From Antrihabitans cavernicola (GTDB taxonomy: Bacteria; Actinomycetota; Actinomycetes; Mycobacteriales; Mycobacteriaceae), in the NCBI RefSeq assembly GCF_008297975.1, contig NZ_VLNY01000004.1:1-64000 (forward strand): 64,000 nt of DNA, in the 5' to 3' direction. The first letter of the stretch is position 1. Each line of letters begins with the position of its first letter. The notes under the pieces were generated by a model, which saw only the letters and a program-made list of their open reading frames with translations, was not told the origin of the DNA and ran no database searches. Below, one piece after another: positions 1 to 8,120 of this stretch. The position numbers and the translations under genes were made by a program.

Positions 1-70
1 AGAACTGGAAGCCCAGTAATGGGTGCAGGTGACTGGTACTAATCGGCCGAGGACTTACCACAAAGAAGCT
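1..70 (+). rRNA. rrl: 23S ribosomal RNA, 3' end (partial)
   Basis: The first bases match the conserved 3' terminal part of actinobacterial 23S rRNA (ggtactaatcggccgagga followed by cttacca). The gene enters from the left edge and its 3' boundary is approximate because the mature end is set by processing. It is followed after a spacer of roughly 110 bases by the 5S gene in the usual 16S-23S-5S order. In M. tuberculosis the single rRNA operon lies just upstream of the Rv1318c-type cyclase genes, the same neighbourhood as here. Confidence 0.9.
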
Positions 71-178
71 ACGCGTCCACTGTGCAGTATCTGAAACAAC
101 ACACACGTTGTTCAGAACTGAAAACCCCCACAACACAATTGTGAGGACATATCAGTTCCGTGTGACAGTTTCACAGAG
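71..178 (+). other. 23S-5S internal transcribed spacer
   Basis: Transcribed spacer between the 23S and 5S genes. It holds no tRNA and no credible reading frame. It should be removed by RNase processing of the rRNA precursor. Confidence 0.7.
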
Positions 179-297
179 TTACGGCGGCCATAGCGACAGG
201 GAAACGCCCGGACCCATCCCGAACCCGGAAGCTAAGCCTGTCAGCGCCGATGGTACTGCACCCGCCAGGGTGTGGGAGAGTAGGACACCGCCGAACA
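179..297 (+). rRNA. rrf: 5S ribosomal RNA
   Basis: About 119 bases beginning ttacggcggcc and ending ccgccgaac, with the conserved internal stretch ggaaacgcccggacccatcc and the terminal stem pairing cggcgg-type ends. Sequence and length are typical of mycobacterial and rhodococcal 5S rRNA. It is the last gene of the rRNA operon and is followed by a strong hairpin terminator. Confidence 0.93.
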
Positions 298-308
298 TAC
301 ATTACGGC

Positions 309-337
309 GATGGCCCCCAACTGTGTTGGGGGCCATC
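309..337 (+). terminator. rRNA operon terminator hairpin
   Basis: A perfect 13-base-pair stem (gatggcccccaac pairing with gttgggggccatc) closes a three-base loop a dozen bases after 5S rRNA. The following bases (gtcatttct) form only a short, weak T-tract, as is common in high-GC actinobacteria. Position and stem strength make it the likely terminator of the rRNA operon. It may also protect against read-through into the convergent membrane-protein gene. Confidence 0.88.
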
Positions 338-371
338 GTCATTTCTATGGTTCATGCCTTGGAGTCGGTGC

Positions 372-1226
372 TCACCAACCGCCGTCGAAGAACGCCGCGA
401 GGGCTGGTTGTGAATCCGCAGCAGTACCGGCGTTCGCTACGACGAGAACCACCGCGGCGAGTGCGAGCAATGCCGAGAAAACGCCGAACGAAGCTAAAAC
501 GCGCCGTGTCCGCTTCTCGAGCAATGGCATTCGGGCGAACTGTCGCCACAGCCAGACGCTTGTCGCCAGGAAGGCCACCGCCACGATCGCGCCGATCACC
601 GCCATCGCAAGGTGGTAGCGGGAAAAATCGCTGATCATTGCGCCGGCTGCAGGTGATATCCGATCGGTGGGCGAAGCGTGCAACTGTTCTCTTACTTGAC
701 CGAGGGCGGTGGCAAGGTCGCTGTTGGTCTCGCCGAACGGCAGCATCGAGAGTAGCGAAGAAAACGGAGCCACGGCGCCCTGAAGATTGGCCATCACCAT
801 GGCCGACGCGATCAGGCCGCAGGCCGTGACAACGACACCGCTCGCTGCGAGGGCGACCTGTCTTCCGTAGCTGCTGTCGGTGGCTCTGAGGAACGCCCGC
901 CATACGTGCAGACCCAGCGCAAGAAGCACCGCGAGGAGGATCGCTGCAATTGCGGCCTTGGCAACGTGGAAGCGGAACCAGTAATCGACGAGCGTCCCCA
1001 TGCTGGGGGAGAAGGCGCGGCCACCGGAATTCCAGTACTCGACGAATGCTCCACGCAGGGCGGCAGTGAGCCAGGCCTCGTCGAAGGTTTGTCCGCCCGG
1101 CGCCTTCGCCAGCGCACCCGGAGCCACGAACACGGCGACAACCAACGCAGACGCTAGGGCGGTCAACAGCGCTACTGCGCGATTGGGGGAAATCGGGACC
1201 CGCAACCGGGCGACGGTGGTGTTCAA
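372..1226 (-). CDS. multi-pass membrane protein of unknown function
   Basis: 284 residues with four hydrophobic segments: near residues 18-40, 88-108, 122-146 and two close together at roughly 200-222 and 240-262. The large 40-85 and 150-195 segments are soluble. No catalytic motif was recognised. The start is a TTG at 1226 preceded by agaagga at workable spacing; no better ATG or GTG keeps the first membrane segment. It lies between the rRNA operon and the cyclase, where M. tuberculosis has ogt and alkA, so it is a lineage-specific replacement. Function is unknown; a small actinobacterial integral membrane family is the best description. Confidence 0.6.
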   Translation of the reverse strand: MNTTVARLRVPISPNRAVALLTALASALVVAVFVAPGALAKAPGGQTFDEAWLTAALRGAFVEYWNSGGRAFSPSMGTLVDYWFRFHVAKAAIAAILLAVLLALGLHVWRAFLRATDSSYGRQVALAASGVVVTACGLIASAMVMANLQGAVAPFSSLLSMLPFGETNSDLATALGQVREQLHASPTDRISPAAGAMISDFSRYHLAMAVIGAIVAVAFLATSVWLWRQFARMPLLEKRTRRVLASFGVFSALLALAAVVLVVANAGTAADSQPALAAFFDGGW

Positions 1227-1248
1227 CAGAGAATCCTTCTGCTCGATC

Positions 1249-1267
1249 GGTAGTCAGTCGAACTACC
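1249..1267. repeat. short inverted repeat upstream of the membrane-protein gene
   Basis: GGTAGT and ACTACC are perfect 6-base arms separated by seven bases, 22 bases ahead of the TTG start. It could be an operator or a 5' leader hairpin. It is short enough to arise by chance. Confidence 0.3.
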
Positions 1268-1327
1268 ATTCTCTGAGCCACTCTGTAGCTGCACATCAAC
1301 CCACGGGTGGAGATGCCGTCCGTCGCG

Positions 1328-2908
1328 TCAGTCGACGGGGCTCGCTAGACGAGTCGGTTGGCTGCGACCGCGGAGCGTCACGGAATCGTCGAGACGCCAA
1401 TGCTTTGCCTCGTCTTCGCGTGCCGCGCCGACGGCACGGTCGGATGCGAGGACCAGACTGGGCACGGTCTTGGCCAATTCGCAGAGGCGGGCGGCCTCGT
1501 TGACCGGATCTCCGATCACCGTGTACTCGAATCGTTTACGCGCGCCGATGTTTCCGGCAACCGCCACGCCGTATGCGATGCCGATGGCAGCACGGCAGTC
1601 CGAGACTTCCACCGGCAGACGATTTCTGATCGCCCGTGCGGTCGCAAGGGCTTGCCCCGCTGCGTCGGGCAGGTCGAGCGGCGCGCCGAAGATCGCGAGA
1701 GCGGCGTCACCCTCGAACTTGTTGATGATGCCGTCGAAGTTGTCGACCTCTTCGACGACCACATCGAAGAATCGATTGAGCAAATCGACCACGACCTGCG
1801 GCGGATGGCTCGCAGCGAGCTGGGTGGAGCTGATGATGTCGATGAAAAAGACTGCGACGGTGCACTCTTCGCCACCCAACTCTGGGTTGCGCGCCAGTGC
1901 AGCGTCGGCAACCTCGCGCCCGACATGGCGGCCGAACAGTTCTCGGATACGTTCGCGTTCTTGCAGGCCCTCGGCCATCCGATTGAAGCCGCTCTGCAGC
2001 TCACCCAATTCGGTGCCGTCGTAGACGACTACGTAGGCATCGGTGTCGCCGCGTTCCACCACCGACATCGCGTTGGTGACGGAGCGGATGGGATCGACCG
2101 TCGCCCGCGAACCCAACCTCGTCAACAGCAGCCCGAAGACGATGGTCAGGATGCCGATTCCGAGAATCGATACCGCGAGCTGATTTGCGGTCACCGGGTT
2201 GACGAAGCTGAAGAGTGCAACGGTCATCAGCCCGAACACCGGCACGCCACTGCCGAGGATCCACGCAAGCATGGATCTACCGGTGACACCGGTGATCCGG
2301 ATATGGCGGGGATCGCCGTATTCCAACGCCCGAGCCGCAACCGGGCGGAGTGCGAACTCGCTGAGGACGTAACAGAACGCGCACGTCGTGACTCCGGCAA
2401 AGCCGATTGTGAAGGCCACCTTGGGAATTGCGTCTTGATTGATCGTGCCCAGTGCGGCGGTGAAAACCGCAACCCCGATCGCCCAGAGGACCGCCTGCAA
2501 CATCGTGAAGCGGGCAGGCATCGCCAGCGCCGCAACCTGTTCGCGGCGAGTCGGCTCCCGGCCCTCTGCGGCCCAACGCAGCCCGCGCAGCCCGATCCCA
2601 GTGCCGATCGCCATCCCGATCACCACCGCGACGATCGTATAGAGCGGTGCGACAACGAAGTCCACGAAGGCATATTCCTGCGCCAGCAGGTTGGGGCCGG
2701 GAATCACCACCGTGATCAGTGCCGTCACGACCATGGCGCCGACCAGATTGGTGACGCCGATGAGCGCCATCAAGAGCAACTGCACCCGGATCCGTTGTCG
2801 GCGTATCGATTCGTTCGGTGTGCCGAGCAGCCAAGATCCCAGTGGGGCGACGGTCCGGGGGTGGTGCGCTCGAAGTCGCGACATGGTGGTTCGAGGGTAA
2901 CGTGACAC
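1328..2908 (-). CDS. membrane-bound class III adenylate cyclase with HAMP domain
   Basis: Converts ATP to cAMP. About six membrane helices occupy residues 35-260, followed by a HAMP linker (about 265-325) and a C-terminal class III cyclase domain (about 340-515). The metal-binding aspartates (FFIDI and FEGDAA), the substrate lysine (NKFEGD) and the transition-state Asn/Arg pair (GDPVNEAARL) are all present, so it should be active. It resembles the M. tuberculosis Rv1318c/Rv1319c/Rv1320c group and, as there, lies beside nucS in divergent orientation. The start is uncertain: GTG at 2908 leaves 18 bases to nucS, while ATG at 2884 gives a 518-residue protein and more promoter room. Confidence 0.9.
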   Translation of the reverse strand: MSRYPRTTMSRLRAHHPRTVAPLGSWLLGTPNESIRRQRIRVQLLLMALIGVTNLVGAMVVTALITVVIPGPNLLAQEYAFVDFVVAPLYTIVAVVIGMAIGTGIGLRGLRWAAEGREPTRREQVAALAMPARFTMLQAVLWAIGVAVFTAALGTINQDAIPKVAFTIGFAGVTTCAFCYVLSEFALRPVAARALEYGDPRHIRITGVTGRSMLAWILGSGVPVFGLMTVALFSFVNPVTANQLAVSILGIGILTIVFGLLLTRLGSRATVDPIRSVTNAMSVVERGDTDAYVVVYDGTELGELQSGFNRMAEGLQERERIRELFGRHVGREVADAALARNPELGGEECTVAVFFIDIISSTQLAASHPPQVVVDLLNRFFDVVVEEVDNFDGIINKFEGDAALAIFGAPLDLPDAAGQALATARAIRNRLPVEVSDCRAAIGIAYGVAVAGNIGARKRFEYTVIGDPVNEAARLCELAKTVPSLVLASDRAVGAAREDEAKHWRLDDSVTLRGRSQPTRLASPVD

Positions 2909-2914
2909 CTCGTT

Positions 2915-2920
2915 TAAGGT
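2915..2920 (+). promoter_or_regulatory. -10 element of a likely leaderless nucS promoter
   Basis: TAAGGT fits the actinobacterial TANNNT -10 consensus and ends six bases before the nucS GTG, so transcription should begin at the start codon. No Shine-Dalgarno sequence is present. Confidence 0.55.
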
Positions 2921-2926
2921 GGTCGA

Positions 2927-3604
2927 GTGCGCCTAGTAATTGCCCGCTGCCAAGTCGATTACGTGGGTAGGTTGACGGCTCACCTGCCACTCGCGCGTCG
3001 CCTGCTCCTCGTCAAGGCCGACGGATCGGTGAGCGTTCACGCCGACGATCGCGCATACAAGCCGCTGAACTGGATGAGTCCGCCCTGCTGGCTCACCGAA
3101 GGAAAAGCCGAGGACGGCGAGCGAGCGTTGTGGGTGGTGACGAACAAAGCGGGCGAAGAGTTGCGCATCACCATCGAGGACATCGAGCACGATTCCTCGC
3201 ACGAACTCGGCATCGATCCCGGTCTGGTCAAAGACGGGGTGGAAGCCCACTTGCAGGAACTGCTCGCCGAGCACGTCGAGACCTTGGGCCAGGGTTACAA
3301 GCTGGTTCGTCGGGAATTCATGACGGCGATCGGCCCGGTGGACCTGATGTGCCGCGATGCCGACGGCGCCAGCGTTGCAGTCGAGATCAAACGGCGCGGC
3401 GACATCGACGGCGTCGAACAGCTGACCCGGTACCTGGAATTGCTCAACCGCGACCCGCTCCTTGCACCGGTGACCGGGGTGTTCGCGGCTCAGCAGATCA
3501 AACCGCAGGCAAAGACCTTGGCCGTCGACCGCGGAATCCGTTGTCTGACGCTCGACTACGACGCTCTCAGAGGCACCGAGAGCAACGAGTTCCGGCTCTT
3601 CTGA
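2927..3604 (+). CDS. nucS: NucS/EndoMS mismatch-specific endonuclease
   Basis: Mismatch endonuclease that gives actinobacteria lacking MutS/MutL a non-canonical mismatch repair pathway by cutting both strands at mispairs. The 225 residues match the mycobacterial protein (Rv1321) along the whole length. The N-terminal DNA-binding/dimerisation half (1-110) is followed by a RecB-like nuclease domain with D139, E153 and K155 (VDL...VEIK). The C-terminal residues EFRLF fit the sliding-clamp binding tail known in this family. The GTG start gives the canonical MRLVIA N-terminus. No ribosome site is visible and a TANNNT box six bases upstream suggests a leaderless mRNA. Confidence 0.96.
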   Translation: MRLVIARCQVDYVGRLTAHLPLARRLLLVKADGSVSVHADDRAYKPLNWMSPPCWLTEGKAEDGERALWVVTNKAGEELRITIEDIEHDSSHELGIDPGLVKDGVEAHLQELLAEHVETLGQGYKLVRREFMTAIGPVDLMCRDADGASVAVEIKRRGDIDGVEQLTRYLELLNRDPLLAPVTGVFAAQQIKPQAKTLAVDRGIRCLTLDYDALRGTESNEFRLF

Positions 3605-3625
3605 GGGGACCCGCGCAACGCCGCA

Positions 3626-3631
3626 TATTCT
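3626..3631 (+). promoter_or_regulatory. -10 element of a likely leaderless promoter
   Basis: TATTCT (TANNNT) ends six bases before the GTG at 3638 of the next gene. The short gap after nucS carries no ribosome binding site. Confidence 0.5.
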
Positions 3632-3637
3632 GTAGTG

Positions 3638-3940
3638 GTGCCCCGACGTAAGCCGCAGCGTTCGCGAAGTCAACCGACGCATCGCTCTGCTTTCGGCGAT
3701 GCCACCAGCCGAATCGATGATGGACCGGCGGGGGAGCGCTACCAGGTGCGGACGGTGCCGGGTTCGCGTGCCACCAAGATTTATCGGTGCCCGGGGTGCG
3801 ATCACGAGATTCGACCGGGCGTCGCGCATCTTGTCGCGTGGCCGGTCGACGAGATCGGCGGTGCAGACGAACGCCGGCATTGGCACGCAGGCTGCTGGTC
3901 GGGCCGTGAGACGCGAGGGTTGACGCGTCGCTGGTCCTGA
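3638..3940 (+). CDS. small conserved protein with a Cys/His metal-site-like motif
   Basis: 100 residues. The first 45 are basic and probably disordered. The C-terminal half contains CPGCDHEI, then HWHAGCW, giving three or four cysteines and several histidines that could form a zinc site like those in HNH or zinc-ribbon proteins. It occupies the position of a conserved small gene after nucS in mycobacteria (Rv1322 region), which suggests co-conservation with NucS, but no function is established. Start chosen at the second of two in-frame GTG codons because a TANNNT box lies six bases upstream. It converges on the DivIVA-type gene with a three-base gap. Confidence 0.75.
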   Translation: MPRRKPQRSRSQPTHRSAFGDATSRIDDGPAGERYQVRTVPGSRATKIYRCPGCDHEIRPGVAHLVAWPVDEIGGADERRHWHAGCWSGRETRGLTRRWS

Positions 3941-3943
3941 GCC

Positions 3944-4921
3944 TTACCGGGCGGACGCGCTTTCCTTGGCCTTCGACACCGTCTGGTCGTCCAGATCCTT
4001 GTCGACCGAACCGTCGATATCGGAGTCGGACGATTTCTGCAGTGCGCCCGGCGTCTCCGTCGGGGTGTCGAGAAGTTCGCTCTCGCGATTGACCGAGGCG
4101 AGCATGGCGGGCACCGAATCCAATTGGCCGCGAATGCCAAGCAATTGGGCGAGGACACGGCCGCGGAGGACGCGCAACTCTTCCGCAAGCTCCTTGGCAT
4201 GCGCGATCCGACGCTCCGCCTGCTGCGTCGCGGTCTGCAGGCGACGCTGCGCCTCTTCGGTGGCGTCCTTGATCCGCTGCGCGGCCTCGGACTGGCTCGA
4301 CGACTCGAGATCTTCCACGGCGCGCGTGACCTTGGTCCGACGCTCGCTCATGGTGATCTCGAAGTCCTGCTGCTCGGCCTTGCGCGTCTTGTCAGCCGTC
4401 GCAGCGAGGCGGGCGGCCTCTGCATCGGCGGCTTCGACGATCCGCGCGGCTTCGGTGCGTGCGCTGGCCATTGTCTGCTCGTACTCGATCTCGAGCGCGT
4501 TGCGGCGTTCCTCGATCTCGGCGAGCATCCCGTCGTAGCGAGCTTGCATCTGGGCGGCGTCCTGCTCGGCGATGGACGTCACTTCCGCTGCCTCGGACTG
4601 CGCTCGAGCGCGAACTTCGGAGGCTTCGTCCGACGCCAGGCGCAGCATCCGCGAAATACGATCGGACATGCCCTCGGCAGTGGTCGGCGGCACCGACAGG
4701 CGATCGACGTCTTTGCGCAGAGCATCGATGTCGTCACGAGCGTCCTCGAGCTGATTCGCCAGGTTCCGTGCCTGCGCTGCCGCGGCGTCGCGGTCCGTCG
4801 CAGTTACTCGAAGTTCCGCATCGAATCGGTCGAAGTAGTTGCGCACCTCGTCACGGTCGTAGCCCTTGCGGGTGATCGTGAAAGGAAGTGCCGCACCATA
4901 TCGGTCTTGCTCGTTCGCCAT
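3944..4921 (-). CDS. DivIVA-domain coiled-coil protein
   Basis: 325 residues. The N-terminus (FTITRKGYDRDEVRNYFD, about residues 13-30) is the DivIVA/Wag31 membrane-curvature-binding module. A nearly continuous alanine- and glutamate-rich coiled coil (about 35-270) and an acidic/serine-rich tail follow. Such proteins scaffold polar growth or septation in actinobacteria. It is longer and less conserved than Wag31, so it is a paralogue rather than the essential polar organiser. The open frame extends upstream to 5521 but that part overlaps the epimerase gene and is noise; the ATG at 4921 has TAAGTT seven bases upstream, indicating a leaderless start. Confidence 0.85.
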   Translation of the reverse strand: MANEQDRYGAALPFTITRKGYDRDEVRNYFDRFDAELRVTATDRDAAAAQARNLANQLEDARDDIDALRKDVDRLSVPPTTAEGMSDRISRMLRLASDEASEVRARAQSEAAEVTSIAEQDAAQMQARYDGMLAEIEERRNALEIEYEQTMASARTEAARIVEAADAEAARLAATADKTRKAEQQDFEITMSERRTKVTRAVEDLESSSQSEAAQRIKDATEEAQRRLQTATQQAERRIAHAKELAEELRVLRGRVLAQLLGIRGQLDSVPAMLASVNRESELLDTPTETPGALQKSSDSDIDGSVDKDLDDQTVSKAKESASAR

Positions 4922-4928
4922 GTCGTTC

Positions 4929-4934
4929 AACTTA
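4929..4934 (-). promoter_or_regulatory. -10 element of a likely leaderless promoter for the DivIVA-domain gene
   Basis: Read on the minus strand, TAAGTT is separated from the ATG by seven bases. No Shine-Dalgarno sequence is present. Confidence 0.5.
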
Positions 4935-4974
4935 CCGTTAGAGAGTGAAGGATGTCGGCTGGAAAATCGGGTGC

Positions 4975-5454
4975 TCAGTGCGTCGATTCTGCAGCAGGTT
5001 GGACAAGTTCTACCAGTACGCCGCCTGCATCCTTCGGGTGGATGAAGTTGATGCGCGAGTCCGCTGTACCTCGGCGCGGCTCGTCGTAGAGGAGCCGAAC
5101 GCCGCGCCCGCGTAGATCGGCGGAGACGGCGTCCAGATCGGTGACGCGATAGGCGAGTTGTTGCAGGCCGGGGCCGTTCCGATCGATGAACTTCGCGATG
5201 GTCGACGACTCGTTCAGAGGCGCGAGCAGTTGCACCTGCGTAGCACCGGACGCCGCACCCGCGTAGGAGAGCATCGCTTCGTGAACACCCTGCGATTCGT
5301 TGATTTCGCGATGCGTCTCGACCATTCCGAGGTTCTCGCCGTACCACGCGACGGCGGCGTCGAGGTCTGGGACGGCGATCCCGACGTGGTCGATAGCGGT
5401 CACGAGCTGCGATGCCAAGGCGCCTGCGGCCGCACTTGGGCCGGATTGTGTCAT
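4975..5454 (-). CDS. mce: methylmalonyl-CoA epimerase
   Basis: Interconverts (S)- and (R)-methylmalonyl-CoA between propionyl-CoA carboxylase and methylmalonyl-CoA mutase. The 159 residues are one vicinal-oxygen-chelate domain with paired beta-alpha-beta-beta-beta modules: IDHVGIAVPDLD near the N-terminus supplies the first metal histidine, LQQLAYRV the region of the second, and VELVQP the glutamate. M. tuberculosis has the same gene (Rv1322A) beside the fadA4 thiolase. The ATG at 5454 was preferred to the frame opening at 5460 because TACCGT ends six bases upstream of it. It is divergent from the thiolase gene and shares a palindromic promoter region with it. Confidence 0.92.
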   Translation of the reverse strand: MTQSGPSAAAGALASQLVTAIDHVGIAVPDLDAAVAWYGENLGMVETHREINESQGVHEAMLSYAGAASGATQVQLLAPLNESSTIAKFIDRNGPGLQQLAYRVTDLDAVSADLRGRGVRLLYDEPRRGTADSRINFIHPKDAGGVLVELVQPAAESTH

Positions 5455-5460
5455 GGGCAA

Positions 5461-5476
5461 ACGGTAGCGCTACCGT
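5461..5476. promoter_or_regulatory. perfect 16-base palindrome carrying -10 boxes on both strands
   Basis: ACGGTAGCGCTACCGT is perfectly self-complementary and contains TACCGT (TANNNT) on each strand. The minus-strand copy ends six bases before the epimerase ATG. The plus-strand copy would start the thiolase transcript near 5483, leaving a leader of about 50 bases with a GGAGG site. It may be a symmetric bidirectional promoter, an operator, or both. Confidence 0.6.
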
Positions 5477-5533
5477 TGACCGAGTTCTCGCCGGGATACC
5501 GCCCTCCCGGTCGATCGTCATCGGAGGCCAAAA

Positions 5534-6727
5534 ATGTCCAGCTCAGTCATCGTGTCGGGTGCTCGTACGCCGGTTGGCCGGCTTCTCGGTGGGTTGAAGG
5601 GCTTCTCCGGCTCCGACCTCGGCGGGTTCGCGATCAAGGCCGCACTGGAGAAGTCGGGTGTTGCTCCCGAGCAGGTCGAGTACGTGATCATGGGTCAGGT
5701 GTTGACGGCGGGCGCCGGTCAGATTCCCGCCCGGCAAGCCGCGGTCGCCGCCGGGATTCCGATGGACGTTCCCGCGTTGACCATCAACAAGGTGTGCCTG
5801 TCGGGCGTCGACGCCATCGCGCTCGCCGACCAGCTGATCCGCGCCGGTGAGTTCGACATCGTGGTTGCCGGCGGTCAGGAATCGATGACCAATGCGCCGC
5901 ACATGCTGGAGAAGAGCCGCGAGGGGTTCAAGTACGGCGATGTGACGCTGCGCGATCATCTGGCTTTCGACGGGTTGTACGACATCTTCACCGATCAGGC
6001 GATGGGCAGCCTCACCGAGCAGCGCAACCGGACCGAGTCGACGCCGCTGACCCGCGAGGAACAGGACGAGTTCGCCGCTGCCTCGCACCAGCGCGCGGCA
6101 CTCGCCTGGAAGAACGGCGTATTCGACGACGAGGTGGTTCCCGTGGCGGTTCCGCAGCGCAAGGGTGACCCGGTCATGGTCACGACGGACGAAGGCATCC
6201 GCGCCGACACCACGGTCGAAACCCTCGGCAAGCTGCGTCCCGCGTTCAGCAAGGACGGCACCGTGACCGCCGGATCGGCGTCGCAGATTTCCGATGGTGC
6301 CGCGGCCGTGGTCGTGATGAGCAAGGCGAAGGCCGAAGAGCTCGGATTGGACTGGCTGGCGGAGATCGGCGCGCACGGTGTGGTCGCCGGTCCGGATTCG
6401 ACACTGCAGTCGCAGCCGGCACGTGCGATCGCCAAGGCATGTGCACGAGAAGGCATCGATCCCAAAGATCTGGATTTGGTGGAGATCAACGAGGCGTTTG
6501 CAGCAGTCGGGATCACGTCGGCACGTGAATTAGGTCTCGATGCCGACCGCGTGAACGTCAACGGCGGCGCGATCGCCATCGGCCATCCGCTGGGTATGTC
6601 GGGTGCGCGTATCGCGCTGCATCTGGCGCTCGAGCTGCGTCGACGCGGCGGCGGAGTCGGCGCAGCCGCGCTGTGCGGCGGCGGCGGTCAGGGTGACGCG
6701 CTGATCATGCGCGTGCCGAAGAGCTGA
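5534..6727 (+). CDS. fadA4: acetyl-CoA C-acetyltransferase (thiolase)
   Basis: Condenses two acetyl-CoA to acetoacetyl-CoA, or cleaves beta-ketoacyl-CoA in the reverse direction. The 397 residues form the usual two-domain thiolase with nucleophilic C88 (NKVCLSG), H351 (GHPLG) and the acid/base C381 (CGGGG). Length and sequence match the biosynthetic-type tetrameric thiolases, and position beside the epimerase matches M. tuberculosis fadA4 (Rv1323). A strong GGAGG lies eight bases ahead of the ATG. Pairing with methylmalonyl-CoA epimerase places it in acetyl-CoA/propionyl-CoA metabolism of odd-chain fatty acids, branched amino acids or cholesterol. Confidence 0.95.
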   Translation: MSSSVIVSGARTPVGRLLGGLKGFSGSDLGGFAIKAALEKSGVAPEQVEYVIMGQVLTAGAGQIPARQAAVAAGIPMDVPALTINKVCLSGVDAIALADQLIRAGEFDIVVAGGQESMTNAPHMLEKSREGFKYGDVTLRDHLAFDGLYDIFTDQAMGSLTEQRNRTESTPLTREEQDEFAAASHQRAALAWKNGVFDDEVVPVAVPQRKGDPVMVTTDEGIRADTTVETLGKLRPAFSKDGTVTAGSASQISDGAAAVVVMSKAKAEELGLDWLAEIGAHGVVAGPDSTLQSQPARAIAKACAREGIDPKDLDLVEINEAFAAVGITSARELGLDADRVNVNGGAIAIGHPLGMSGARIALHLALELRRRGGGVGAAALCGGGGQGDALIMRVPKS

Positions 6728-6762
6728 CGGCAACTACAGCTTGTCGTAGCTGGTCCGGCACA

Positions 6763-7131
6763 ATGGCAGGCATGGGAAATATCTTCGATGTCTCGACGCC
6801 TGCCAAGCGGTTTCGGCTGGTCGCGTACTGGGAGGCCGTCACGTGGGCCGCATTGCTCGTCGCGATGTTCTTCAAGTGGGTGCTCGGCCACGAGGAAGCG
6901 GTCCGCATCCCGGGCATGGTGCACGGAATCGCTGGATTCATGCTCTTCGTCGTGATTGCGTTGTTCACGGCGCGATCGCTGCGATGGAATGCATCGACCA
7001 CCGTCTGGGCGCTCCTGTCGAGCATTCCCCCGTTCGGCACGATCGTGTTCGAGAAGTGGGCGGCGCGCACCGGTCGATTGGCTGAGCTGTCGACCACCAC
7101 CGCCGTTGCGCAGGTCCCCGCACAGTCGTGA
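6763..7131 (+). CDS. DUF3817 family membrane protein
   Basis: 122 residues with three membrane segments (about 18-40, 50-70 and 82-102) and the family pattern of an arginine-phenylalanine-rich N-terminus, an HGIAGFML segment and a final ...FGTIVFE stretch. This matches DUF3817 integral membrane proteins of unknown function. A second member of the family is at 39252-39605, where M. tuberculosis has its copy (Rv1342c), so this one is an extra paralogue placed between fadA4 and the thioredoxin-like gene. It begins 35 bases after the thiolase stop and could be co-transcribed. Confidence 0.8.
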   Translation: MAGMGNIFDVSTPAKRFRLVAYWEAVTWAALLVAMFFKWVLGHEEAVRIPGMVHGIAGFMLFVVIALFTARSLRWNASTTVWALLSSIPPFGTIVFEKWAARTGRLAELSTTTAVAQVPAQS

Positions 7132-7144
7132 CAAACTGGAACCC

Positions 7145-8110
7145 GTGACTCGACCCGGTTCCCGTCCACCAGCACGTCCGTCTCGACCCGCGCCCGCAGT
7201 GGCAGCGGCGATGACGGGCGCAGTCGACCTGTCCGCCCTGAAGGAGCGCGCGCAGCCCGCGCAGCGACCGGCTGGCACCGCTCCCAGCGGCGCCGACGGG
7301 CCGAGCGCGCCAGCCGTTGTGCAGGTGACGGAGGCGAACTTCGAAGCAGAGGTGCTGCAGAAATCCGACCAGGTGCCCGTCGTGGTGGCGATGGTGTCGG
7401 GCAGAAGCCCGGGTAGCCTCGATCTGCTCGAAGTACTCGAGCGAATTGCCGTGCAGGACAACGGGGCCTGGATTCTTGGCGCCGTCGACGTCGATGCGAA
7501 CATGCGTATCGCCCAGGCCTTCGGGGTGCAGGCCATTCCGACAGTCGTCGCGGTGGCGGCCGGCCAACCGCTTGCCGACTTCCAGGGCGGTCAATCCGAC
7601 GCACAGGTCCGCCAGTGGATCGATGCGGTTCTCGCCGCCGTCGAGGGCAAGTTGGCAGGGCGCCCCGCGCAGGAGGGCGACGCCGAGGCGGAAGCGCCGG
7701 AAGACCCACGATTCGTCGCTGCGGAGGACGCGCTCGACTCGGGCGACCTGGACGCCGCCGTTGCCGCGTATCAGAAGATTCTCGACGAGGAACCTGCCAA
7801 CGCGCAGGCAAAGGACGCGCTCCGCCAGGTTCAGTTCCTCGCCCGGGCCCAAACGGTCGGACCCGACGCCGTCGAGACCGCCGACGCGAATCCGGCCGAC
7901 GTCGACGCCCAGCTCAGCGCCGCCGACGCGGAATTGCTTGCACAGCTTCCGGAAGCGGCTTTCGGACGCTTGATCGACGCAATCAAACGCACCGCAGGCG
8001 ACGACCGCACGGCGCTGCGAACGCGGCTACTCGAACTGTTCGAATTGTTCGATCCCGCAGAGCCTTTCGTGGTCGCCGCACGCCGCAAACTGGCAACCGC
8101 GCTTTACTGA
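7145..8110 (+). CDS. thioredoxin-fold TPR protein lacking the CxxC motif (YbbN/Rv1324-like)
   Basis: 321 residues: a proline-rich N-terminus, a thioredoxin fold (about 60-165) and a C-terminal helical TPR-like region (about 185-321), the same architecture as E. coli YbbN/CnoX and M. tuberculosis Rv1324. Where thioredoxins have CxxC this protein reads VSGRSPGS, with no cysteine, so it cannot act as a dithiol oxidoreductase and is more likely a holdase or co-chaperone. The cis-proline loop (AIPTVV) is kept. GTG at 7145 gives an N-terminus (MTRPGSRPP) like the Rv1324 start; ATG at 7211 is an alternative. It ends ten bases before the convergent metallopeptidase gene. Confidence 0.88.
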   Translation: MTRPGSRPPARPSRPAPAVAAAMTGAVDLSALKERAQPAQRPAGTAPSGADGPSAPAVVQVTEANFEAEVLQKSDQVPVVVAMVSGRSPGSLDLLEVLERIAVQDNGAWILGAVDVDANMRIAQAFGVQAIPTVVAVAAGQPLADFQGGQSDAQVRQWIDAVLAAVEGKLAGRPAQEGDAEAEAPEDPRFVAAEDALDSGDLDAAVAAYQKILDEEPANAQAKDALRQVQFLARAQTVGPDAVETADANPADVDAQLSAADAELLAQLPEAAFGRLIDAIKRTAGDDRTALRTRLLELFELFDPAEPFVVAARRKLATALY

Positions 8111-8120
8111 CCAGGTCGCG

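Noticed and set aside
108-634. Open frames across the rRNA spacer, 5S rRNA and terminator
   Set aside because: They overlap structural RNA and the convergent membrane-protein gene and have no coding character.
1358-2905. A 515-codon open frame on the plus strand opposite the adenylate cyclase gene
   Set aside because: It is the antisense shadow of a clearly coding gene in high-GC DNA, with low-complexity His/Arg/Asp-rich sequence and no family resemblance.
4922-5521. N-terminal extension of the DivIVA-domain frame
   Set aside because: The extra 200 residues are arginine-rich, overlap the epimerase gene in the same strand and show no conservation. The ATG at 4921 with its -10 box is the better start.
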